Assembly (NCBI GenBank): GCA_964593555.1
Contig: CAZQIC010000146.1
Span: forward strand, 1 to 11,144
Reading direction: 5' to 3'
Origin: CAZQIC01 sp964593555
Lineage (GTDB): Bacteria > Bacteroidota > Bacteroidia > JAFLBG01
DNA length: 11,144 nt
Shown here: positions 1-6,183 of the stretch, piece by piece
Position numbering within the stretch: position 1 is the stretch's first letter
How the letters are laid out: the number at the start of each line of letters is the position of its first letter
Program-made: the position numbers and the translations under genes
Notes under the pieces: model-generated
What the model was told of the DNA's origin: nothing
Database searches by the model: none
Seen by the model: only the letters and a program-made list of their open reading frames with translations

Positions 1-276
1 TTCTTCATTTTACAGAACCAAGATAAAAAAACAATTTTCAAAAATTCGAAACTACATGAAGTCGATTTTTCCGAATGTGATTTAACCAATTCTATTTTTG
101 AAAACTGCGATCTTACAAACGCCAGATTCGAAAATACGATATTAGAAAAAACCGATTTACGAACTTCCTATAACTACTCCTTCGATCCTGAATTAAATAA
201 AATAAAAAGAGCCAAGTTCTCCTTGCAAGGCGCTGCAGGACTTTTAAACAAATACGATATTGACATAGAATACTAA
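1..276 (+). CDS. Pentapeptide-repeat protein, C-terminal part (5' end outside window)
   Basis: Frame 1 is open from the first base to a TAA at 274-276 and gives 91 residues. Roughly residues 21-55 read as consecutive pentapeptide repeats (VDFSE, CDLTN, SIFEN, CDLTN, ARFEN, TILEK, TDLRT), with Leu/Phe at the central position as expected for the right-handed quadrilateral beta-helix. The tail carries the segment FDPELNKIKRAKF followed by a short amphipathic end, which is the usual C-terminal cap of small cytosolic Bacteroidota pentapeptide proteins related in fold to Qnr and McbG. Those relatives can shield DNA gyrase, but nothing here shows that this protein does so, and the N-terminal half is missing. 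It is followed 21 nt later by the YCII-type gene on the same strand, so the two may share a transcript. Confidence 0.85.
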   Translation, partial: FFILQNQDKKTIFKNSKLHEVDFSECDLTNSIFENCDLTNARFENTILEKTDLRTSYNYSFDPELNKIKRAKFSLQGAAGLLNKYDIDIEY

Positions 277-297
277 CGACAAAAAAAGAATCATAAA

Positions 298-642
298 ATG
301 AGCGAATTTATTTTACTGTTCAGCATGGACATAACAACCAAAGGAGCGCAACCCAACCCTGAACAAATGGCAATTTATATGGAGCAATGGGACAAGTGGA
401 TAAAAACCATCACTCAAAAAAACAAACTTTCAGGCGGCAATCATTTATCAAATGAGGGGAAAGTGTTAACGGGGGAAAATAAAATAGCTAAGGGACCTTA
501 CGTACAAAAAAAAGAAGCTGTTGCAGGTTATATTATTGTTAACGTAAAGAATTTCACTGAGGCTGTTTCCATTGCGAAGCGCTGCCCTATTTTAAACGGG
601 AAAAACACCAGCGTGGAAGTAAGAAAGGTTGCGGAAACATAA
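298..642 (+). CDS. YCII/DGPF-domain protein
   Basis: This 114-residue protein has the look of the YCII-related (YciI/DGPF) superfamily, small dimeric alpha-beta ferredoxin-like proteins. The start EFILLFSMD (first beta strand), the helix containing MEQWDKWI, the middle GGNHLSNEGKVL, the GPYV motif near residue 67, and the end AVSIAKRCPILNGK with a final beta strand EVRKV all match the family layout seen in many Bacteroidota proteins. YCII proteins have no agreed reaction; some are fused to or encoded beside ECF sigma factors or SRPBCC proteins. An SRPBCC gene lies two genes downstream here. No signal peptide or membrane segment is present, so it should be cytosolic. The ATG at 298 fits the family N-terminus; the upstream AAAAAAAGAA is only a weak ribosome binding site, which is normal in this phylum. 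Confidence 0.85.
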   Translation: MSEFILLFSMDITTKGAQPNPEQMAIYMEQWDKWIKTITQKNKLSGGNHLSNEGKVLTGENKIAKGPYVQKKEAVAGYIIVNVKNFTEAVSIAKRCPILNGKNTSVEVRKVAET

Positions 643-659
643 TTAATCAGATCAACCAT

Positions 660-956
660 ATGGCGTCATCAAAAAAGAATCTAAGGATATGTAAAAACGG
701 ACATAAATATTTTAAAAGCAGTGATTGTCCCACCTGCCCTATTTGTGAAGAAAAAAGAAAACCAAAAGATGGATTTCTCTTATTGCTGTCGGCGCCTGCG
801 CGACGGGCATTAGAAGCAGCAGGAATAAATACAGTAAAAAAGCTTTCTGAATATAGCGAGAAAGAAATTTTACAGCTTCATGGTATGGGCAAAAGTTCAA
901 TTCTCAAACTAAGACTCATTCTTAGAAAAGATGGTTTAGCTTTCAAAAAAAATTAA
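660..956 (+). CDS. Small protein with Cys/His metal knuckle and RNA polymerase alpha-CTD-like HhH domain
   Basis: The 98-residue product has two parts. Residues 11-29 hold C11, H15, C23, C26 and C29 in the pattern CxxxH...CPTCPxC, which looks like a small zinc-binding knuckle or ribbon. Residues 42-94 resemble the C-terminal domain of the RNA polymerase alpha subunit: LSAPARRALEAAGI, then KKLSEYSEKEILQL, then HGMGKSS, which is the hairpin of a helix-hairpin-helix DNA-binding fold. By eye, the E. coli alpha Arg265 position is replaced by Pro, while the hairpin Gly-Lys and Ser are kept. The alpha N-terminal assembly domain is absent, so this is not RpoA. A role in nucleic-acid binding or modulating transcription is an inference from the fold. 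It starts 17 nt after the YCII gene and is probably co-transcribed with it. Confidence 0.8.
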   Translation: MASSKKNLRICKNGHKYFKSSDCPTCPICEEKRKPKDGFLLLLSAPARRALEAAGINTVKKLSEYSEKEILQLHGMGKSSILKLRLILRKDGLAFKKN

Positions 957-977
957 TGCCATTACAATACAACCCCC

Positions 978-985
978 TATCTTCG
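978..985 (+). promoter_or_regulatory. Candidate -7 element (TATCTTCG) before the SRPBCC gene
   Basis: TATCTTCG differs by one base from the Bacteroidota primary-sigma -7 consensus TAnnTTTG and lies 22 nt before the ATG at 1008. No clear TTTG -33 element is visible at the expected distance, so the call is tentative. If real, the SRPBCC gene has its own transcript apart from the three genes upstream. Confidence 0.35.
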
Positions 986-1007
986 TATATAAATTAAATT
1001 CATAAAA

Positions 1008-1544
1008 ATGAAAATCATAAAAAGAATCCTTCTTACCATTGTATCCATAATTGTTTTGCTATTAGTTATAGCCATTTTTGTTCCCAAGCATTATACAGTA
1101 AGTATTTCAGAAACAATTAACCAACCCAAACAAGTAGTGTTTGATTACGCAAAAATGCTGAAGAACCAGGAGTATTATAGTGAATGGGTAATGGCTGACC
1201 CTAACCTGCATCCGGAAATTGTTGGAACAGACGGAACCGTTGGCGCAATGCAAAAATGGAACAGCAAGGACGACAATGTTGGCGAAGGAGAACAACAAAT
1301 TACTGCATTAACACCTGATAGAATAGATGTAGATATAAGATTTAAGCGCCCATTTGAAGGAGAGGCAAAAGCTGCCAATATTTTTAAAGCAGTTTCAGAG
1401 AACCAAGCCCTGGTGACTAGCGAATTTTACAGTAACGATAAATACCCCTTCAACCTGATGTCATACTTTTTCGGAAGAAAAATGGTAGAGGACGTAGAAG
1501 TTAAAAATCTTAAGAATCTCAAAATCATACTGGAAAAAAATTAA
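1008..1544 (+). CDS. SRPBCC (START-like) protein with N-terminal membrane anchor
   Basis: The 178-residue product begins with MKIIKRILLT and one hydrophobic segment at about residues 8-26, followed by VPKHYTVSISETINQPKQVVFDY. That run of a beta strand carrying short charged and polar residues, then VFDYAKML, is the standard beginning of SRPBCC/polyketide-cyclase-like domains in Bacteroidota. Later elements also fit: SEWVMADPNL, the VGTDGTVGAMQKWN strand pair, VGEGEQQITALTPDRIDVDIRFKRP cut into two strands, and a C-terminal helix of about 25 residues (residues 154-178). The fold makes a deep hydrophobic ligand pocket, but the ligand cannot be told from sequence. The hydrophobic start may be an uncleaved anchor, placing the domain outside the inner membrane; no lipobox cysteine is visible. 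The start has in-frame Met at the base of the anchor and a spacing of 51 nt from the upstream gene. Confidence 0.8.
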   Translation: MKIIKRILLTIVSIIVLLLVIAIFVPKHYTVSISETINQPKQVVFDYAKMLKNQEYYSEWVMADPNLHPEIVGTDGTVGAMQKWNSKDDNVGEGEQQITALTPDRIDVDIRFKRPFEGEAKAANIFKAVSENQALVTSEFYSNDKYPFNLMSYFFGRKMVEDVEVKNLKNLKIILEKN

Positions 1545-1545
1545 T

Positions 1546-1553
1546 TATTTTTG
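1546..1553 (+). promoter_or_regulatory. Candidate -7 element (TATTTTTG) before the TMTC-like gene
   Basis: TATTTTTG is an exact match to TAnnTTTG and sits 35 nt before the ATG at 1589, just after the preceding stop codon. No good TTTG -33 element is seen. The AT-richness of the intergenic stretch makes a chance match possible. Confidence 0.4.
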
Positions 1554-1588
1554 ACAACTGCACAATTAAAAAATGCATAATTAATTAA

Positions 1589-3463
1589 ATGTCGAAACAG
1601 AAGAAACATACGTCGCCCAAAAAAGGCAAAAAAGCTTCTGTGCCAAATAATAAACAGCGGCGCTATGTTCTAATTATTTGTGCAGCGATATTTATTTCTG
1701 CATTTCTTTTATATAAAAACACACTTCATCACCAGTACGCGCTGGATGATGATATATATACAAAGAAGAACGCCTATGTTCAGCAGGGGTTTTCCGCGTT
1801 AAAAGATATTTTCAATAAAGGATCTTTATACGGCTTTAACGGAGTTAATGATGCGCAGTACAGGCCCATTGCGCTGCTTAACTTTATGGCCGAGGTGCAT
1901 TTCTTTGGAATGCATCCTGAAGTTTCGCATTTATTTAATGTATTATTTTACGCAATCACCTGTGTTATTCTTTTTCTTTTCCTCAAAAAGATCTTAAAAA
2001 ACTATCACATAGCCGTTCCTGCGGCAGCAGCACTACTTTTTACATTCCATCCCATACATACCGAGGTAGTTGCCAACATCAAAAGCCGTGACGAAATACT
2101 CAGCTTTCTTTTTGGTGTGATCTCGTTTTATTTTATTGCAAGATATATTGAGAATAAAAAAGCAAAACACTACTGGGCATCAGTTATCATTTTTTTTGTT
2201 TCCACCCTTTGTAAGGAAACAAGTTTAATGTTCGCTTTCCTGGCAGCGCTTACTTTTTATTTTTTCTCCGATCTGCCTCTAAAAAAAATAATAACACTCA
2301 GCATTCCATTTGTAGGAGTAATGGTTGTTTATTACCTCATTCGTAAAAGCGTACTGAGCAGCGTAACTTTTAACGAAGAACTGATCGTAATGAACAACTC
2401 ATTACAGGCGGCAACCAATTTATCGGAGCGATACGCCACCAACTTTGTAATGCTTGGAAAATATTTAACCATGCTTTTTTATCCGCATCCTTTGAGCTGG
2501 GATTATTCCTACAAACAATTTCCCATTGTTAACTGGAGCGATATTGGGGCTATTGCATCGCTTTGTACGTATATCTTTCTTGGAGCATATGTAATTGTAA
2601 AATTTAAAAAGAAAGACATTTATGCTTTTTGCATTTTATTTTTTATGCTCACCCTTATTCTTACCTGCAACCTGGTTGTAAAAATTGGTGCCACATTCGG
2701 CGAACGTTTTTTGTTTGCTCCATCATTGGCATTTTGCATCGCCGTTCCTGTTACACTTTCAAGATTCATTAAACTAAACCCCGAAAAATATATTTATATA
2801 CTTACAGGAATTTTATTGGTGGTATATACTTCAATTACAGTACCGAGAAATCTTGTTTGGGAAAATAATTTTGAACTTTTTAAATCAGGAGTTATCACCT
2901 CACCTAATAGTGCGCGAACACATTTATCATTAGCAATTGAATATAGAACCCAAGCAGAAAATTTTAAAGGCTCCGACCCAAACGAAAGAAAAAAATTATT
3001 TGAAAACTCCATTAAGTGTTTTGGCGACGGCCTTGTCATTTACGATAAAGATCCGGATGCATTTTATAACCTCGGTGTTACTTACCATGAAATGGGCGAC
3101 AAAGAAAACGCGTTAAAAACGTATGAGAAAACATTAAAATATAACCCGGGTTATATTGGAGCCCTAAATAATAGCGGCGTTATTTATTTTGAGCGCCAGG
3201 ATTACGCTAATGCCTTAAAATATTTTACCAATGTTTTAAAATACAATGTTAATTATGCTGACGCATATGCAAATACCGGAGCCGTATATCATAACAAATC
3301 TCAGCATGACCTGGCGATCACCAATTATGAAAAAGCTATATCGCTGAACCCTAAATTATTTAATGTGTACGATAACCTTGTAAAAATTTACAACTTCAAA
3401 GGCAATAAGGATAAAGCGAATTATTACGCTAATTTAAAAGCGGTGAACGGTGGACCTAAATAA
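1589..3463 (+). CDS. TMTC-like membrane protein: GT-C-type glycosyltransferase half plus C-terminal TPR repeats
   Basis: The 624-residue product starts with a Lys-rich cytosolic tail and a first membrane segment at about 26-42. The loop after it carries ALDDD (residues 51-55), placed like the acidic catalytic motif of GT-C glycosyltransferases. About ten hydrophobic segments follow up to residue 415. The segment at 154-170, HPIHTEVVANIKSRDEI, closely matches the hallmark of the TMTC/DUF1736 family (HP-hHTEAV...GR-EL), whose animal members are O-mannosyltransferases. Residues 490-619 form about four TPR units, for example AFYNLGVTYHEMGDKENAL, with the usual W/Y-L-G-Y-A-P spacing. Transfer of a sugar from a lipid carrier to a protein or polymer is inferred from family likeness; the acceptor is unknown. 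The gene converges on folD and overlaps its 3' end by 8 bp. The ATG at 1589 gives a normal N-tail before the first membrane segment. Confidence 0.82.
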   Translation: MSKQKKHTSPKKGKKASVPNNKQRRYVLIICAAIFISAFLLYKNTLHHQYALDDDIYTKKNAYVQQGFSALKDIFNKGSLYGFNGVNDAQYRPIALLNFMAEVHFFGMHPEVSHLFNVLFYAITCVILFLFLKKILKNYHIAVPAAAALLFTFHPIHTEVVANIKSRDEILSFLFGVISFYFIARYIENKKAKHYWASVIIFFVSTLCKETSLMFAFLAALTFYFFSDLPLKKIITLSIPFVGVMVVYYLIRKSVLSSVTFNEELIVMNNSLQAATNLSERYATNFVMLGKYLTMLFYPHPLSWDYSYKQFPIVNWSDIGAIASLCTYIFLGAYVIVKFKKKDIYAFCILFFMLTLILTCNLVVKIGATFGERFLFAPSLAFCIAVPVTLSRFIKLNPEKYIYILTGILLVVYTSITVPRNLVWENNFELFKSGVITSPNSARTHLSLAIEYRTQAENFKGSDPNERKKLFENSIKCFGDGLVIYDKDPDAFYNLGVTYHEMGDKENALKTYEKTLKYNPGYIGALNNSGVIYFERQDYANALKYFTNVLKYNVNYADAYANTGAVYHNKSQHDLAITNYEKAISLNPKLFNVYDNLVKIYNFKGNKDKANYYANLKAVNGGPK

Positions 3464-4346
3464 TAAACTCAGAAACTTCTTTACGATTTGCTTTTAGTGT
3501 ATTCATCAACAATGAAGTAATTGTCATTGGACCAACACCACCCGGAACCGGGGTAATATAAGAACATTTAGGGGCAACGTTTTCAAAATCTACATCGCCA
3601 TAAAGTTTAAAACCGGTTTTGGTTTTTGTTGAAGGCAAACGCGTGGTACCAACATCGATCACTACTGCTCCTTCTTTGATCATATCGGCAGTAATAAAAT
3701 TTGGCTTGCCAATTGCGGCGACAATAATATCTGCCTGCCGTACCACTGAAGAAATATTTTTTGTTTTACTGTGCACCAATGTAACCGTGCAATTTCCAGG
3801 GTTGGTATTGCGGGATAGCAAAATACTCATAGGAGTTCCAACGATATTACTTCTTCCCACAACCACACAATGTTTTCCTTCAGTTTCAATTTTATAATGT
3901 TTTAATAATTGTACTATTCCGAATGGTGTTGCTGATACGTATGATGGAATACCCAATACCAATTTACCGACATTCACAGGATGAAAACCATCAACATCCT
4001 TAGAAGGAGAAACGGTTTCAATTATTTTTCTTTCTGAAATATGTTTTGGCAAAGGGAGCTGCACAATGAAGCCGTCAACATGATCAGCATTATTTAATTC
4101 TTTTACTTTATCCAGTAACTCTTTTTCCGAAATTGTATCGGGGTAACGGATAAGTGTCGATTCGAAGCCGACTTTTTCACAGGCTTTTACTTTTGCAGCA
4201 ACATATGTTTCACTTCCCCCATCATTACCAACCAATATGGCAGCAAGGTGCGGCACCCGATCACCATTCTTTTTTATTGCATCGACAGAAGCTGCGATCT
4301 CCGCTTGAATTTTTTCTGAAACAGCTTTTCCGTCAATAATGGTCAT
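3456..4346 (-). CDS. folD: Bifunctional methylenetetrahydrofolate dehydrogenase / methenyltetrahydrofolate cyclohydrolase FolD
   Basis: FolD interconverts 5,10-methylene-, 5,10-methenyl- and 10-formyl-tetrahydrofolate in the cytosol, supplying one-carbon units for purines and formyl-Met-tRNA. The 296-residue length is normal. The catalytic Tyr48 and Lys52 sit in ETYVAAK; the folate-pocket motif DGFIVQLPLP is at 91-100; KDVDGFHPVNVGKL is at 116-129; the nucleotide-binding loop VVGRSNIVGTP is at 162-172; and the C-terminal signature TPVPGGVGPMT is at 265-275. One small oddity is SATPFGI at 138-144, where E. coli and many others have PCTPxG; the Ala does not remove a catalytic residue. It starts 6 nt after the ffh stop on the same strand, so it probably depends on ffh transcription. 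Its 3' end overlaps the end of the converging TMTC-like gene. Confidence 0.97.
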   Translation of the reverse strand: MTIIDGKAVSEKIQAEIAASVDAIKKNGDRVPHLAAILVGNDGGSETYVAAKVKACEKVGFESTLIRYPDTISEKELLDKVKELNNADHVDGFIVQLPLPKHISERKIIETVSPSKDVDGFHPVNVGKLVLGIPSYVSATPFGIVQLLKHYKIETEGKHCVVVGRSNIVGTPMSILLSRNTNPGNCTVTLVHSKTKNISSVVRQADIIVAAIGKPNFITADMIKEGAVVIDVGTTRLPSTKTKTGFKLYGDVDFENVAPKCSYITPVPGGVGPMTITSLLMNTLKANRKEVSEFII

Positions 4347-4352
4347 AAAAAA

Positions 4353-5584
4353 TTATCTTCTTGCGCCTGGCATATTACGCATCATTTTTGCCATCTGATC
4401 TTTGTTACCCATCATGCGCATCATCTTTCTCGTTTCTTCAAATTGATTCATCAACCGATTTACCTCTTGCACATTTGTTCCGCTTCCATTGGCAATCCTT
4501 TGTTTACGGCTCCCGTTAATAATATCCGGATTATCACGTTCCTTAGGAGTCATAGAGTAAATGATCGCTTCAATACCTTTAAATGCATCATCATCAATGT
4601 CCATATTTTTAATAGCCTTCCCAACACCCGGTATCATTCCCATGAGGTCCTTCATGTTCCCCATCTTTTTTATCTGCTGTATCTGCGCCAGAAAATCGTC
4701 GAATGAAAATTGATTCTTCGCAATTTTTTTCTGAAGCTTTCTTGCTTCTTCAACACTGAATTGCTCCTGCGCCCTTTCTACAAGTGTAACCACATCACCC
4801 ATTCCAAGTATCCTATCCGCCATACGATCGGGATGAAAAACATCCATCGCATCCATCTTCTCACCCACTCCAATGAATTTTATCGGCTTGTTTACAACCG
4901 ATCTTATAGATAAGGCAGCTCCACCTCTTGTATCTCCATCTAACTTAGTAAGTATAACACCGTCAAAATCTAACTTATCATTAAATGCTTTCGCTGTATT
5001 CACGGCATCCTGCCCTGTCATCGCATCAACAACAAATAAAATTTCATCAGGGTTCACTGCTTTTTTAACAGCGGCAATTTCTTTCATCATCAGCTCATCA
5101 ACAGCTAAACGACCCGCGGTATCAATAATAACAACAGAATTTCCATTGGTACGTGCATGAGAAACAGCTTTGGTAGCAATTGAAACTGCATCTTTATTTT
5201 CCCTGTCAGAAAAAACCTCAACACCCAATTGTTCACCCAACACATGCNNNNNNNNNNCCCCTGCAAACCGCTCATTAATATTATTGTGGGGTTTCCTGAA
5301 AGTTTTATGTCAGTTTTTTGTCCGCCCATTAACTCGGCTAATTCATCGCGGGTAATTTTTATCATTAATTGTCCGGGAGAAATAGCGGTGAGTACGTTTT
5401 GACCCATCGCTTTTTCTTTCACATTATCCGTGAAAGTCTTCGCTACTTTATAGTTAACATCCGCATCTAGCAAGGCTTTCCGAACTTCCTTCAAGGTTTC
5501 GGAAACGTTTACTTCGGTAATTTTTCCCTGACCTTTTAAGATTTTAAAGGCCCTATCTATCTTGTCGCTTAAATTATCAAACAT
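4353..5584 (-). CDS. ffh: Signal recognition particle GTPase Ffh (interrupted by an assembly gap)
   Basis: Ffh binds signal peptides as they leave the ribosome and, with 4.5S RNA and FtsY, delivers nascent membrane proteins to the translocon. The N-terminal part (109 residues, starting MFDNLSDKIDRAF) holds the helical N domain and ends at SGLQG, the first half of the G1 loop. After the N-run the reading frame resumes as HVLGEQLGVEV and continues for 297 residues. This part contains DTAGR (G3), TKLDGD (G4), FIGVGEKMDAMDVF (closing loop) and the Met-rich M domain with the RNA-binding motif SRKQRIANGSG and an end rich in MM pairs. Family comparison suggests about 38 residues are missing, including GKTT and the DVYRPAA segment, giving a full protein near 440-450 residues, which is the usual size. 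The apparent frame break is due to 10 Ns standing for an unknown length. folD follows 6 nt downstream. Confidence 0.95.
5248..5257. other. Assembly gap (10 N) inside ffh
   Basis: Ten Ns interrupt the G domain of Ffh between SGLQG and HVLGEQLG. The flanks belong to different frames when exactly 10 bases are assumed. A true missing length of about 113 nt (any value equal to 2 modulo 3) would restore one frame and a normal protein. The run is therefore a placeholder, not a measured distance. Confidence 0.97.
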
Positions 5585-5603
5585 GTTTTTAAATTTATAA
5601 TGC

Positions 5604-5611
5604 CAAATTTA
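5604..5611 (-). promoter_or_regulatory. Candidate -7 promoter element for ffh-folD
   Basis: Read on the minus strand the sequence is TAAATTTG, an exact match to the Bacteroidota TAnnTTTG element. It lies 19 nt before the ffh ATG, so the leader would be only about a dozen bases. A TTTG -33 element at the usual spacing is not obvious. Confidence 0.45.
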
Positions 5612-5647
5612 GTAATTCCTTTCGGTTAAAGAAGGGCGAACGACAAA

Positions 5648-5763
5648 ATGCACTTTTCTTACTTTACCCTTCGAGAACCTCCATAGGCCGCCAAAGGCTT
5701 TCCAACGGCGCCGCAGGGTACGGATTCCGTTCGTTGAGGCTCTCGAAACGAACAAGAGGTGCA
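5648..5763. repeat. G+C-rich imperfect inverted repeat in the ffh upstream region
   Basis: The arms TTCGAGAACCTC (5670-5681) and GAGGCTCTCGAA (5736-5747) are inverted copies with one mismatch. The outer bases TGCAC (5648-5652) and GTGCA (5759-5763) extend the symmetry loosely to 116 bp. Inside is a smaller hairpin made of CGCC (5689-5692) and GGCG (5707-5710). The block is clearly richer in G+C than the flanking AT-rich DNA and has no coding potential that I can support. It resembles the dispersed intergenic repeats or MITE-like elements common in Bacteroidota genomes, but only one copy is in this window. It could also act as a transcription stop for something read from either side. The rest of 5585-6183 is AT-rich and shows only the candidate promoter elements listed separately. 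Confidence 0.5.
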
Positions 5764-5943
5764 AAATATCCTTACCCTTTAAAGAATTGTTAAATTAATT
5801 TATGATCAAGGGTTACTTTGAATTGAACTAATTGTAGAGTAGTAGAGTACTTTAGGGGCACCAGATTTAAAACGTTAATTCGACTACATAGAATGGGAAA
5901 AAATTCATTTATCAAAAAACAAGCATTCATACCCTATTTACCC

Positions 5944-5951
5944 TATATTTG
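5944..5951 (+). promoter_or_regulatory. Candidate -7 element (TATATTTG) far upstream of the first T9SS cargo gene
   Basis: TATATTTG is an exact TAnnTTTG match 232 nt before the likely ATG at 6184. If used, it gives a leader of more than 200 nt. A second copy of the local TTTGTCG follows at 5971-5977. No -33 TTTG is seen at the right distance. Confidence 0.35.
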
Positions 5952-6183
5952 TCGAATAAATGTTGATAAGTTTGTCGCATTTTCAAATTCCAACATATTC
6001 AACACAAAAAAAGCTTTAAAATGATATAAAAAGGCATTTTGCTCGTTTCAAACACCAAGCATTAAACATAATAGAAACTTGATTTATAATATAAAAAAGC
6101 CTAGTTTTGCATGCAACTATTCAAACGAAAAAGTAATCTTTAAATTATACAACAAGCATCCCCGGGAAATCAAACATAAATTA

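Noticed and set aside
3619..3897. Plus-strand frame of 92 codons inside folD
   Set aside because: It is antisense to a fully conserved FolD and has no recognisable protein features.
4353..5584. ffh as a frameshifted pseudogene or two separate genes
   Set aside because: The break coincides exactly with the N-run, and all motifs on both sides are intact.
6079..6183. N-terminal extension of the first T9SS cargo protein from a TTG codon
   Set aside because: A clear signal peptide begins at the ATG at 6184; an extension of 35 polar residues would bury it.
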